From a bacterium (GTDB taxonomy: Bacteria; Hydrothermota; UBA3073; JACQXS01; JAGMCI01), in NCBI GenBank assembly GCA_030018315.1, contig JASEGA010000001.1, positions 138,673 to 202,672 on the forward strand: 64,000 bases of DNA, read 5' to 3'. Under the pieces are notes generated by a model. It was not told the origin of the DNA and searched no databases. It saw only the letters and a program-made list of their open reading frames with translations. The first letter of the stretch is position 1. Each line of letters opens with the position of its first letter. This document shows, piece by piece, positions 9,522 through 18,162 of the stretch. A program made the position numbers and the translations under genes.

Positions 9522-9681
9522 AGAAGACTTTGTTTTATTGATATTATTGTCACAAAAGCATTTGACTTTAATTCCTACATGCTTCTCCTACAATTCTAGC
9601 ACCAAATATTATTACCGGAATCCCTTCTCTCTTAATATTCTCAATAGTCTCTTGGTTTAATGAGTTTCCAATAATAGTCAT
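9522..9681 (-). pseudogene. Frameshifted 5' end of the radical SAM gene
   Basis: The ATG at 9681 overlaps the stop of the upstream glycosyltransferase (ATGA) and begins NSLNQETIENIKREGIPV, then IIFGARIVGEA. After a frame change near 9595 the sequence continues GIKVKCFCDNNINKT directly into the protein starting at 9521. Together they form the expected nucleotide-binding-like domain of the full protein. A deletion or indel near the AAGCATGTAGG sequence explains the loss. Confidence 0.75.
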
Positions 9682-10761
9682 CTACCGGCTCCTCTTTTTG
9701 AATATCTTTTATTAGCTTTATACTTACAAACCAATATAATTGGCCAAACGAGCTTTAATTTCATCAATATAGGAAGAATTCTGCTGTCACCCTTTGAGGG
9801 AGAATAAAATTTCAAATTATCTCTAAAATCTGAATCATTGACAATTTCATGAATAAGTTCATAAATCTTTTTTTTATTACTATTATTAATCTGTCCACAA
9901 GTACGAACTAACTGGATTATCGTGTAACTAACATATGTATGTCCAACTTCTTTTCTTACGTCGACACCAGAATTACAATTATTAAGAAAATAGCTTATAT
10001 TTGCGAGAGCTTGCTTATATCCAAACAATTTTTGGAGATTATTGCTTGCCAATATAGTTGCTGATGTATAATTATCGTGAATCAGGTGGTTATATATGAT
10101 TTCTTTTAAGAAAAATATTTCATTTGTATAATTTAAATAATCAAAATTAAAAGCTACATCCTCAAAAGTATGTAAATCAACATTAAAAAGAATATAATTA
10201 TTCTTGATAATTGACAACTTAAATAATCTTCCCCAAGAATATACAAATAGTGGGAATCTATTGAGTTTTTTTAAATATAACATCTAATATAATCTATAAT
10301 ATCCTGTTTTTAGCAGTTTACTGCTTGAAAAAACAGCACTATGTCCGGAGTCAGAAATACCATCTTTAATTTTTTTAAAATCCCCTATTATTATGTCTAC
10401 TTTGTGTTGGTTATAATTTTCAATTAAAATATTTAACGCGTTATTCTCGATGAAATCATCAGAATCAATAAAAAATGAAACTTCCATTTGAATTCTCTAT
10501 GCCTATATTTCTTGCGGTAGCTGGTCCGTTATTTTTTGTGTGTATTACTCTAATTCTGTTGTCACTAAGTGCATATGCATCACATATTTCGTCGCTATTG
10601 TCAGTTGAACCATCATTTATCAGTATTATTTCAATATTTTTATAACTTTGATTAATGATACTTTCGATGCACCGGCGAAAATATTTCTCGCTATTATATA
10701 CAGGAACTATAACGCTTACTAAATCTGGAATAAATTCTCGAGTATTTCTAACTTCTCTCAT
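9678..10761 (-). pseudogene. GT2 glycosyltransferase, frameshift plus TAG
   Basis: Three consecutive pieces make one GT2 enzyme of the EpsJ/CpsI type. The N-terminus has VSVIVPVYNSEKYFRR, LINDGSTDNS and GPATARNIGIEN (10465-10761). The middle has FFIDSDDFIEN (10284-10487). The C-terminus has YSWGRLFKLSIIKNN and EDVAFNF (9678-10283). One T appears to be missing from a T run near 10490, and an in-frame TAG at 10284-10286 separates the last two parts. The complete protein would be about 355 residues, normal for the family. The last piece ends in an ATGA overlap with the next gene, showing the operon was once translationally coupled. Confidence 0.85.
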
Positions 10762-10772
10762 TTTTGCTCCAT

Positions 10773-11831
10773 TTAACAGATAAAATCCTCAGCTGTAAAT
10801 ACTTCTTTATAAGGTACCGGGAGCGGTTTGCCATATATTTTTTTGACCACATAGTCATTAATAAATTTTCTGTCCTCTGCAATAAGACAAGTATCTATAT
10901 AATTACCAAAATATTTAATCTTCAAACCTCTTTCAATAATGTCTTTTAATGGTTCTTTAAAAAAGTTACCCAGTGAGATATAAATATATGGACATGGCAT
11001 CACATCGCCATACTTTGTAATAGACACCATTCTTTTAACTGCTATACAGCCTAAATTAAGACCATACGCTGGAGTTAAATGCGTAAATACATTATACTTT
11101 TTCTCTAATTCTCTTAAATAATTCATATCGTCTCTATTGACAAGGACATCAAAATTCCCTTCCCATTCTCCAACCGGCTTTGCTAATGTTACAAATACTC
11201 CAACGCCTTTTTTATTCAAAAATTCCACAAATTCAATGAACTCTTTTGACCTAACTCTTTGCTTTGTAACTACAGTTTGAACAATAATATTTAATCCGGC
11301 TTTCAAAGCCGCATCAATAGCTCTTATGGCTCTTTCATGCGAACCTTTTTTACGTCTGAATGCATCATGTTCAGTCGCCGAAAGGCTATCAAGACTCAAC
11401 TGAATTTTATCAACGCCTATACTTTTTAAATGTTTTGCCTTTTCTGCATCCAAAAACCAACCATTAGTATCCGAAGTTATGTAAAATTTCTCAGGCTGGA
11501 TAGCTTTAACTACATCATCAAAATCCGGGAATACTAATGGTTCACCGCCTGTAATAACAAAATGCGCAAGCCCCATTTCGTCAGCTTGTCGTGAAAGCTC
11601 CTTTACATCGTTAATTGTAAAAAATCTATCTCGCTTTTCGACTTTAGTTTCTGAACAATGTTTGCAACGAAAGTTACACCTATAATCGTATACAAGTCGA
11701 ATTATAGCTATACTTTCTCCATTTTTAACTTTTTCATCAAATTTCATGACTTTTTCATAGACATACGGTTTTTCTTTTTTTAGCAAGCTCCTTTTTTTTA
11801 TTTCACTTAATTTTAATTGTTGAGTTGACAT
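10773..11831 (-). CDS. Radical SAM/SPASM-like protein
   Basis: The start is placed at the ATG at 11831 because AAGGAG lies just upstream of it; an earlier in-frame ATG at 11888 lacks a good ribosome site. The protein of about 352 residues has RCNFRCKHCSE (CxxxCxxC), FVITGGEPLVFPDF, SLDSLSATEHD, and a C-terminal GCIAVKRMV...GDVMPCPY segment that resembles a shortened SPASM auxiliary-cluster domain. Such proteins modify peptides, proteins or sugars. Position between a NUDIX hydrolase and a GT2 pseudogene favours a role in glycan building, but this is only context. Confidence 0.8.
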   Translation of the reverse strand: MSTQQLKLSEIKKRSLLKKEKPYVYEKVMKFDEKVKNGESIAIIRLVYDYRCNFRCKHCSETKVEKRDRFFTINDVKELSRQADEMGLAHFVITGGEPLVFPDFDDVVKAIQPEKFYITSDTNGWFLDAEKAKHLKSIGVDKIQLSLDSLSATEHDAFRRKKGSHERAIRAIDAALKAGLNIIVQTVVTKQRVRSKEFIEFVEFLNKKGVGVFVTLAKPVGEWEGNFDVLVNRDDMNYLRELEKKYNVFTHLTPAYGLNLGCIAVKRMVSITKYGDVMPCPYIYISLGNFFKEPLKDIIERGLKIKYFGNYIDTCLIAEDRKFINDYVVKKIYGKPLPVPYKEVFTAEDFIC

Positions 11832-11862
11832 AACATTTGTCTCCTTAATAAATCGATTTAAA

Positions 11863-12360
11863 TCATATAAATTTTCGATACATCTCATGAACGGGGATTA
11901 TGTTGTTTGGACATCCGTTGTGCCACGCCCATTGTCCTGGTTCTGGAATCCCTTTTTCATACTTGAGATTTTTATCGAGTGAACTGATTAATGTACATTC
12001 GTATAATAAGCAAATGAAGTGACCACGAACTCTTCTTGAAGGTATTATGACTTCATTAATTGCTAATGGCTCTTTCTTGAACTTTATTTTAGCCCCAAGT
12101 TCACTTGCAGCAACAGCATTAATTCTATCAGAAAGTTTTTCCTTATATCTTACGATACCGCCTGGAATATGCCAGCTGGGCGGATAATAACCATCATCCC
12201 TCCAGGTTAGAAGTGTATGATTCTGTTCATTTTTTATCAGCAAGTCCACATTAACCATCGGAGTAATTCTGCTTACAAAAAGGAATATATCCTCTGGCAG
12301 ACCTTCCGTTGGGTTTTTAATCAAAGATTCTAATAACTCAATTATCTTCTTGATTTCCAT
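11863..12360 (-). CDS. NUDIX hydrolase, GDP-mannose mannosyl hydrolase-like
   Basis: A 165-residue NUDIX protein. The box region GGIVRYKEKLSDRINAVAAS followed by ELG has the spacing of the GDP-mannose mannosyl hydrolase subgroup, which lacks the usual RExxEE glutamates, as here. The preceding SWHIPGG and following VRGHFICLLYEC also fit. GDPMH enzymes split GDP-mannose or GDP-glucose and occur in capsule loci, possibly to control GDP-sugar pools. It overlaps the upstream B12-radical SAM gene by 23 nt. Alternatively it may act on another nucleotide sugar. Confidence 0.75.
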   Translation of the reverse strand: MEIKKIIELLESLIKNPTEGLPEDIFLFVSRITPMVNVDLLIKNEQNHTLLTWRDDGYYPPSWHIPGGIVRYKEKLSDRINAVAASELGAKIKFKKEPLAINEVIIPSRRVRGHFICLLYECTLISSLDKNLKYEKGIPEPGQWAWHNGCPNNIIPVHEMYRKFI

Positions 12361-14086
12361 GGTTAATCTTTCCAGCCTCCCTGTTCCACCAACTTCTCTG
12401 GTCTTTTAAGGAAGCTCTACATATTTCAACAACTTCAGGAAATAAATCTCTGTATTTTTCTAAAAGTTCCCGGGATCGAGAGTCATTTAGAACAAGCGCT
12501 CTTATCTTTTGTTCGGCAGATTGAGCCTCTTTCTCGTTTCCAAGGAGCCGTTCTGCACGACGGATTCCATCCCAAGCAAAAATATGAAAAGGATAAAGTT
12601 TAATTACACTTCTAAATAAAAGCCGAGCTTTGTTATAGTCACCACGTTGAAGATCATAATTATCAGCAAAATTACATTCTAAATTAGCTCTGTAGCACAA
12701 TTCATTCAATTCGTCAGCAGTAATCCAAGGTGAATCAAAATCTCTATAATTAAACAATGTTTTATTCCACGCTTCAGGGGAATTGGTGATACAACCTGCC
12801 TCAATAAACTGGTCGTACATCTCTGAGCCAATAATAGGTGCTGCAATTAAAAACTTTGTCCAATTAGGCTTAAGGTGTTTCTTGACATAAGAAATTGATT
12901 GCAACATCTGTTCTCTTGTCTCTTCTGGAAATCCCAAAATTATATTAATTATGACTATAAGTCCTTTAGATTGAGCATAACGTATTAGGCATTCTGCCTT
13001 ATCAAGGTTGAGATTTTTCTTTATTCGCTTTTGAGTCTCTGGATTGGCAGTTTCGACTGCAAAAGAAATAATGGAAATGTCAATGTAATCAATAAGAGCA
13101 TCGATGATGTCTTCGTTGGTACAATTGATCGATAATGTTTGAGAAAAGGATACTTTTAAATGTTCTATGCCAGAATTATTCATCCCTTCTAATAATTCCA
13201 AAGCCCTTTTGGTTGTCGGGAGTGCCAAATCATCATATATATGAAAGTAATTTGCTCCGTAAGACTTATTTAATTGTCGCATTTCTTCAACTACGTTTTG
13301 TACATCTCTTTGACGCATTTTTCGACCATGTACAGTATGAGCTGCACAAAACGTACAGTTAAATGGGCAGCCTCTTGATGTAAGTAGGAATGCATGCTGA
13401 TATTGCCCCCTATCCACGCCTATCTCATCCTCAAAAACCTGTGCTCCATCAGCATCTTGCCCAACATAACAACTCATTTTTAGTATGCTCCAATCGGGAA
13501 ACGGCAGGTCGTTTAAATTCTTTACTGGAGTGGCTATTTCAGGTTTACCTGTTATATCATACCGAATTGCATCACGCGAATGAACACCCTTAATATCATG
13601 ATTTTCTTCTTGGTGTAACAATGAAGAAAGAAGAAGTGGAAAACTTTCTTCGCCTTCACCTGCCACAACATAATCAACATCACGATTTTCAAGTAGATAC
13701 TCAACAGCGTTGGAGGCATACATTCCGCCAACAATCACTGTAGCACCCGGCCAGATTTTTTTTAATAGAGGTAGGCAACGGCAAAAGAAGTCATGCTGTG
13801 ATGAAAATGAAAAAGAAAAAGCTAAAATATCTGGAACATATGGGGATATAGCATTGATAGCTTCAGACGTAATCAATTCATCTAAATTTGTCGCAAACTT
13901 CGCTGAATCCTGCACGAGATAATCCACACAGGCGATATGCCCTTGGTGCTTTTGTTTTTTAAGAACTGCTGAAAGATATAAAATCCCAAAAGGAAAACAT
14001 CTAATGACACGATTTGCCGTCCCTTTTATAAGATCCGGGAGTGAGAAAATCGGCATATTAACAAAAAGGATGTGCTGTTCTTTCAT
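12338..14086 (-). CDS. B12-binding radical SAM protein
   Basis: A complete 582-residue protein. Residues about 1-190 form the cobalamin-binding domain (FPFGILYLSAVLKK, ILAFSFSFSSQHDFF, VIVGGMYASNAV, VAGEGEESFPLLL). Then comes radical SAM with SRGCPFNCTFCAAHTV, YDDLALPTTK and GFPEETREQM, and a C-terminal TPR-like helical region (ARLLFRSVIKLYPFHIFAW, ERLLGNEKEAQSAEQ). Family members catalyse radical methylations or ring rearrangements; natural substrates in glycan loci are unknown. Its end overlaps the NUDIX gene by 23 nt. It is the only intact one of three B12-radical SAM genes in this locus. Confidence 0.87.
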   Translation of the reverse strand: MKEQHILFVNMPIFSLPDLIKGTANRVIRCFPFGILYLSAVLKKQKHQGHIACVDYLVQDSAKFATNLDELITSEAINAISPYVPDILAFSFSFSSQHDFFCRCLPLLKKIWPGATVIVGGMYASNAVEYLLENRDVDYVVAGEGEESFPLLLSSLLHQEENHDIKGVHSRDAIRYDITGKPEIATPVKNLNDLPFPDWSILKMSCYVGQDADGAQVFEDEIGVDRGQYQHAFLLTSRGCPFNCTFCAAHTVHGRKMRQRDVQNVVEEMRQLNKSYGANYFHIYDDLALPTTKRALELLEGMNNSGIEHLKVSFSQTLSINCTNEDIIDALIDYIDISIISFAVETANPETQKRIKKNLNLDKAECLIRYAQSKGLIVIINIILGFPEETREQMLQSISYVKKHLKPNWTKFLIAAPIIGSEMYDQFIEAGCITNSPEAWNKTLFNYRDFDSPWITADELNELCYRANLECNFADNYDLQRGDYNKARLLFRSVIKLYPFHIFAWDGIRRAERLLGNEKEAQSAEQKIRALVLNDSRSRELLEKYRDLFPEVVEICRASLKDQRSWWNREAGKINHGNQEDN

Positions 14087-14110
14087 TTTTTATTTGCTCC
14101 TGTTTCATTT

Positions 14111-15947
14111 TTAATATCTGACTGGATTGAAATCCACCAGCCGACAGATGTCTATTATTTTCATTACTTTCGGATGGTTTTCCTTGGCTTGGCAGGATAT
14201 CTGAGCAGCATGCGATGGAACGGCAACTACTACGACCCGAATCTCCTCTTCGTCCAAGATGGCGGGAGCATAGATTTTCTTGCCATAAAGGTCCATTTTC
14301 CTTTTGCTCTCGGAAATGTCCACTGGGAACACATTAGAATCGCGAAGCATCCTTGAGCGTCTGAACAGGTTCATGATTGTAAGGGTCATCCCCCAGAGGG
14401 CGACCTTGCCGTATTTCTTCAACAGGATAGCAACATTTTTCTCCAGATTTTCTCGAAGCTGTGGCGGACACGGAATATCATATTTTTGTCCACAATGGCT
14501 GCAATAAATGTAGTCGTTGGCAAACAACTTGATGTTTTCCCAAATGTTCTTTTGTGAACAGTTAGAACAAATACCCGATATCGTTTGCCGACCCATCTGC
14601 GGATCTACCCATTGCAGTTCGATTGAACCTATCTTTATTAAGCTCTGGGCTTCAGAGATATAGCAGAGAATTTCTGAAAATTTCGCATCGCTCATCTTAG
14701 AAATATTGATTTGGGGCAACCGTCTTTGAGATATTTCACCCGGTCCTTGATGATTCCATTCTGGCACGCATATTGGTAAATGTATAAACCTGGAAATGGC
14801 TTGATCAGTGTCAAATGGATATTATATTTCGAATGTTCTCGCCACCATTTCAAGGTATTGTGCGCGGTTTCAACTGTTTCTTCAATGTCACCGAATATGA
14901 AACAACCGTAGAAGGCAATTCCATGTTCATCCACCATCTTAAGTGTGTGCTCAATCTGCTCGATAGTAAAGCCCTTGCGCATACTCTTGAGAATCCGGTT
15001 ATCCGCGCTTTCTAAGCCAAAGAACATAACATCGAGACCGCTGTCTTTCAGAATCGGAAGAAGTTCGGACGTGACTTTGCCAATTCTGAAGTCTGCATAC
15101 CAAGGGATATTGTATTGTTTGATACGGGTACAAAACTCTTTGGCACGGTCGAGAGTTGGTGCAAATATCTCATCTGCCATAGAAATGTATTCGATGTTGT
15201 AACGAGAAACCCAGTAATCAAGTTCGGCAAAAAAAAATCATCAAGTGGTCGCAGGCGATATTTTTGCCAAGCGTATGACAGCAAAAGGTGCAGTGGTACG
15301 GGCAAGATCGACTTCCCAACATACAGATCATTCGATTTTTGTTTATTCCAGCGAAATGTGCCAGTGGAATCTCAAGATACTTTTCAATATCAAATCCCTC
15401 ATAGTCCAGCCAGGAGATCGTACCAATGCTCTCGATGTCCTTGCGCGGATTCGTCTTTTTGAAACAGGAACAATCTTTGAAGATGAGTCCATCAACCTTC
15501 GAAAAATCCCCACCATTTTCCAGGGCGCGTGCAAGCTCACACATTGTCACCTCACCCTCACCGATCACACCAAAATCAACACACTCCAACGATTCCATGG
15601 CCGTTTCTGGGTCGGCAGAAATAATTCCACCGCCAACGACGGCCACGATATTCCTATTGACTCGTTTGGCTGATTCAATGACGTTTTTGACAAGATGATA
15701 CTGAGGCGAAAGCCCCCCAGTCGCAACCACATGGACATTATTCTCTTCCATCGTGCTTTTCTTTTGATGATATCGAAAATATCGCCCTCCGATGATTCAA
15801 ATTCAACGTAAGGACATTGAATCCTGCTTTTTTCATGCTCGAAGAGACATAGGCAATACCAAGTGGGAAGACATACCCGTCACCAACGCTTTGCACCAGG
15901 CGCGGCATGACAAGAAGAAAATTGAGTTTGCGCACATTATTGCTCAT
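14111..15947 (-). pseudogene. B12-binding radical SAM protein with several frameshifts
   Basis: Five reading-frame pieces in order make one protein: a start with LLVMPRLVQSVGDGYVFPLG and LTLNLNH (15738-15947), VVATGGLSPQYHL, VVGGGIISADPE and SRSCPYHCTFCC (15218-15751), a short bridge (15048-15305), GLDVMFFGLESADNRIL (14692-15180), and a C-terminal zinc-ribbon (ICSNCSQ, YCSHCGQ) plus nucleotide-binding-like domain (14111-14767). The switches lie at or near short runs such as A5 at 15270, T9 at 15230 and CCCC at 14715. The region is clearly richer in G+C than its neighbours, suggesting late acquisition followed by decay. Sequencing error in homopolymers is the alternative explanation. Confidence 0.8.
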
Positions 15948-16020
15948 AGCGAATCCTCCTTGTTTGCTAAATAATCTTACCGAACTCAGATACTAACAGC
16001 GAAAAATATCTTTTGCAGGA

Positions 16021-17157
16021 TTAACGTATTTCCAATCCATAGTCTCTTAGTATAGAAATATTTATATTTTTATCGAACTTCTGTCGTATAATTCTTGCTA
16101 CTTCATCGGAGTAACTAGCCGCCATAACAATAACAGCATCTACCGGGTCTGAGTCAAGTATATCAGGAGCAACTATAGGAATATGGGTAGCTGGTGTATA
16201 TTTACCCTGTTTAAATGGTGCAGAGTCAACGACATACTTGATTTTGTCGGTTAAATTTATTAAAGAAATAACTGCAAGTGCCTGATGCCCGGCACCCCAT
16301 ATTGCTACCTTTTTATCCTTAAAACGACGAATATATTCTTCTATTTCATTTTTAAGTTGCGCCTGATGTTTATAAAAATTAGAAATGTCTATCTTCCCCC
16401 TTTTCTTTACAACAGCAGAAATTATGTATTCGTACCACACTTCATTACAGTCAATAATTTCAAAACCATTTAGCCTTAATGTTGTATTTAAAGTTTCCTT
16501 GGTAAAATAAAATAGATGGTCACCTATAAATTCAGAAAAAAGTTTGTTTCGCAAAATCATATCAAAATTTGGCACCTCGACAAGTCCTATAGCGTCATCT
16601 GTCAAATTGTTATATATTCCTCTAAGAGTTGAATTTGGGGCAGGTAGGTGTTCAAGAAAACTCAACATAAAAAAGGCATCAAATGGGGCATAGTTTAATC
16701 TATCAGCACTGCTTTGGATAAATCCTGTTGAAACCTTTAGACCATTTTTGACACACTGCATTACCGATTTTTCTGAATACTCCAATCCATAAGCCTCTAT
16801 ACCAAATTCCTGCATAATGGACAGGAACTCTCCACAGCCACAGCCAATCTCAATAACTTTCTTTCTTTTGAGGGAATATTTTTGTATGAAGCTACCGAAT
16901 TGCTTTCTTCGAAATTCTTTCATTTCCTCTGAAAAAGCAGCGGCGCGTATAACCTCCTTATAATAAGGGACAGGGTCATTGCTTAGCTGTACCAATCCAC
17001 AACCTGAACACTGCCAGACTTTTAGGTCAACTCCTTTATCGCTTTCGAGCGACTCTGCGTCTGGCAAAAATTGAGCAGATTTTGGCATATTCTCATATCG
17101 TAGCAATGGTTCTTCAAAAAATTCATGGTTGCAGACTCTGCATTTGTTTATTGGCAT
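16021..17157 (-). CDS. C-methyltransferase with zinc-binding N-terminus
   Basis: A 378-residue, three-part protein typical of NDP-hexose C-methyltransferases (TylCIII/TcaB9-like). It has an N-terminal zinc site with CRVC and CSGCG pairs, a central class I SAM domain with VIEIGCGCGEFL and SFLEHLP, and a C-terminal KKVAIWGAGHQALA Rossmann-like domain. Known relatives methylate C-3 of 4-keto sugars, which fits the 4-keto-deoxy sugar enzymes nearby. The ATG at 17157 follows AGGAG by 7 nt. Its first 45 codons are duplicated at the front of the neighbouring cytidylyltransferase gene, marking a recombination event. Confidence 0.87.
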   Translation of the reverse strand: MPINKCRVCNHEFFEEPLLRYENMPKSAQFLPDAESLESDKGVDLKVWQCSGCGLVQLSNDPVPYYKEVIRAAAFSEEMKEFRRKQFGSFIQKYSLKRKKVIEIGCGCGEFLSIMQEFGIEAYGLEYSEKSVMQCVKNGLKVSTGFIQSSADRLNYAPFDAFFMLSFLEHLPAPNSTLRGIYNNLTDDAIGLVEVPNFDMILRNKLFSEFIGDHLFYFTKETLNTTLRLNGFEIIDCNEVWYEYIISAVVKKRGKIDISNFYKHQAQLKNEIEEYIRRFKDKKVAIWGAGHQALAVISLINLTDKIKYVVDSAPFKQGKYTPATHIPIVAPDILDSDPVDAVIVMAASYSDEVARIIRQKFDKNINISILRDYGLEIR

Positions 17158-17187
17158 AAAATACTCCTATAGTTCACCTTTTTTCTG

Positions 17188-18003
17188 TCAGATAATTGTT
17201 CTCGGGATACGAGCATTTAATTTAGCGATTTCAGGCCTTCTTTCGAAAAGCTCCAATATATCTTTCATCGTAAATATTTTATCTGGTTCGTAAAGTTCGT
17301 TGTAAATCTCAGTTAATAGCCTATAGTCCTGTTCGTAGTCAAGGACCCATCGATGATGGTGTAGACCTTTGAAGAGTTCAAGACAACCTATCCGAAAAAG
17401 TTCGGGATGCCTTTGCATATATGGTGTGATATGTTCTCTATCAGATGGTCGTTCTGTGTTTTCCCAGGCCTTTTTGAGTGTAGGATAAGAAAAGACGGTT
17501 ACATCTAGCCCAGTTGGGAATTCTCCCCCAAGATAACAAAAATCGTAATTTCCTCTAAAATAATATGTAATCACTGCATCAACTACATTAGGCTCTACAA
17601 CAGGGCAATCGGCCATGATTCTAACAATATGCTGCAAATTATACTTCGTAGCTGCTCGAAAGAATCTATCCAAAGGGTCCTCTTCTCTGCCTCTGAATAT
17701 TGTAACGTCGAGGTTTTCAAATAATCTCATAATGGCTTCATCTCTTTTATTGATAGTAGTTGCAATGATAATCTTTTTGATATTCATGCAATGCTTTATC
17801 CTTTCATAAACATGCACAATGACGGGTTTGCCAGCCAAAGGAAGCAGAACTTTACCAGGTAATCTGGTGGAACCAAGGCGAGCTTGAAGAATGGCTGTGA
17901 CTCCTTTATCGCTTTCGAGCGACTCTGCGTCTGGCAAAAATTGAGCAGATTTTGGCATATTCTCGTAATTATAGCAATGGTTCGTTGAAGAATTCAGTGC
18001 CAC
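17188..18003 (-). CDS. SpsF-like cytidylyltransferase with captured 5' end
   Basis: Residues from about 36 on match SpsF/CMP-sugar cytidylyltransferases: AILQARLGSTRLPGKVLLPL, ATTINKRDEAI, RGREEDPLDRF, VRIMADCPVVEP. The first 35 residues are foreign: MPKSAQFLPDAESLESDKGV is identical to the N-terminal zinc domain of the methyltransferase encoded next (16021-17157). The DNA before that carries the methyltransferase start in a shifted frame. The cytidylyltransferase core seems complete apart from its own first few residues. It likely activates a nonulosonic acid or other sugar acid with CTP, together with the NeuB-type synthase at 20585-22096. An internal ATG inside the captured segment could be the working start. 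Confidence 0.85.
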   Translation of the reverse strand: MALNSSTNHCYNYENMPKSAQFLPDAESLESDKGVTAILQARLGSTRLPGKVLLPLAGKPVIVHVYERIKHCMNIKKIIIATTINKRDEAIMRLFENLDVTIFRGREEDPLDRFFRAATKYNLQHIVRIMADCPVVEPNVVDAVITYYFRGNYDFCYLGGEFPTGLDVTVFSYPTLKKAWENTERPSDREHITPYMQRHPELFRIGCLELFKGLHHHRWVLDYEQDYRLLTEIYNELYEPDKIFTMKDILELFERRPEIAKLNARIPRTII

Positions 18004-18029
18004 ATACTCTACACTTGTTTATGGGCATA
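17901..18029 (-). other. Duplicated 5' fragment of a methyltransferase gene
   Basis: Starting with ATG at 18025-18027, the minus strand reads MPINKCRVCGTEFFNEPLL and then a stop caused by a one-base shift, after which the next frame carries the same 20 residues as the intact gene at 17157. The 62-nt block 17901-17963 is nearly identical to 17033-17096. It is a partial copy of the methyltransferase start fused to the cytidylyltransferase. Confidence 0.85.
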
Positions 18030-18150
18030 ATATCATTTTCACTTTGATAAGACATAAATCAATATTTTTATCGCAGATAAAATCTGCTCCTACAAGGGCG
18101 AACACAGAGGTTCGCCTCTACATTTATGACATTTCAAGACGAAAATGATA
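18030..18150. mobile_element. 121-bp MITE-like element with TA duplication
   Basis: The ends are inverted (ATATCATTTTC at 18030 and GAAAATGATA ending at 18150, with weaker matching for about 30 bp). The element is flanked by TA on both sides. Removing it plus one TA restores GGCATAAAATACTCC, the same sequence that joins start codon and ribosome site in the intact methyltransferase gene at 17154-17168. It therefore inserted between the Shine-Dalgarno sequence and the ATG of the duplicated copy. Inside are two hairpins: GCAGATAAAATCTGC and GCGAACACAGAGGTTCGC. Confidence 0.75.
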
Positions 18151-18162
18151 TAAAATACTCCT

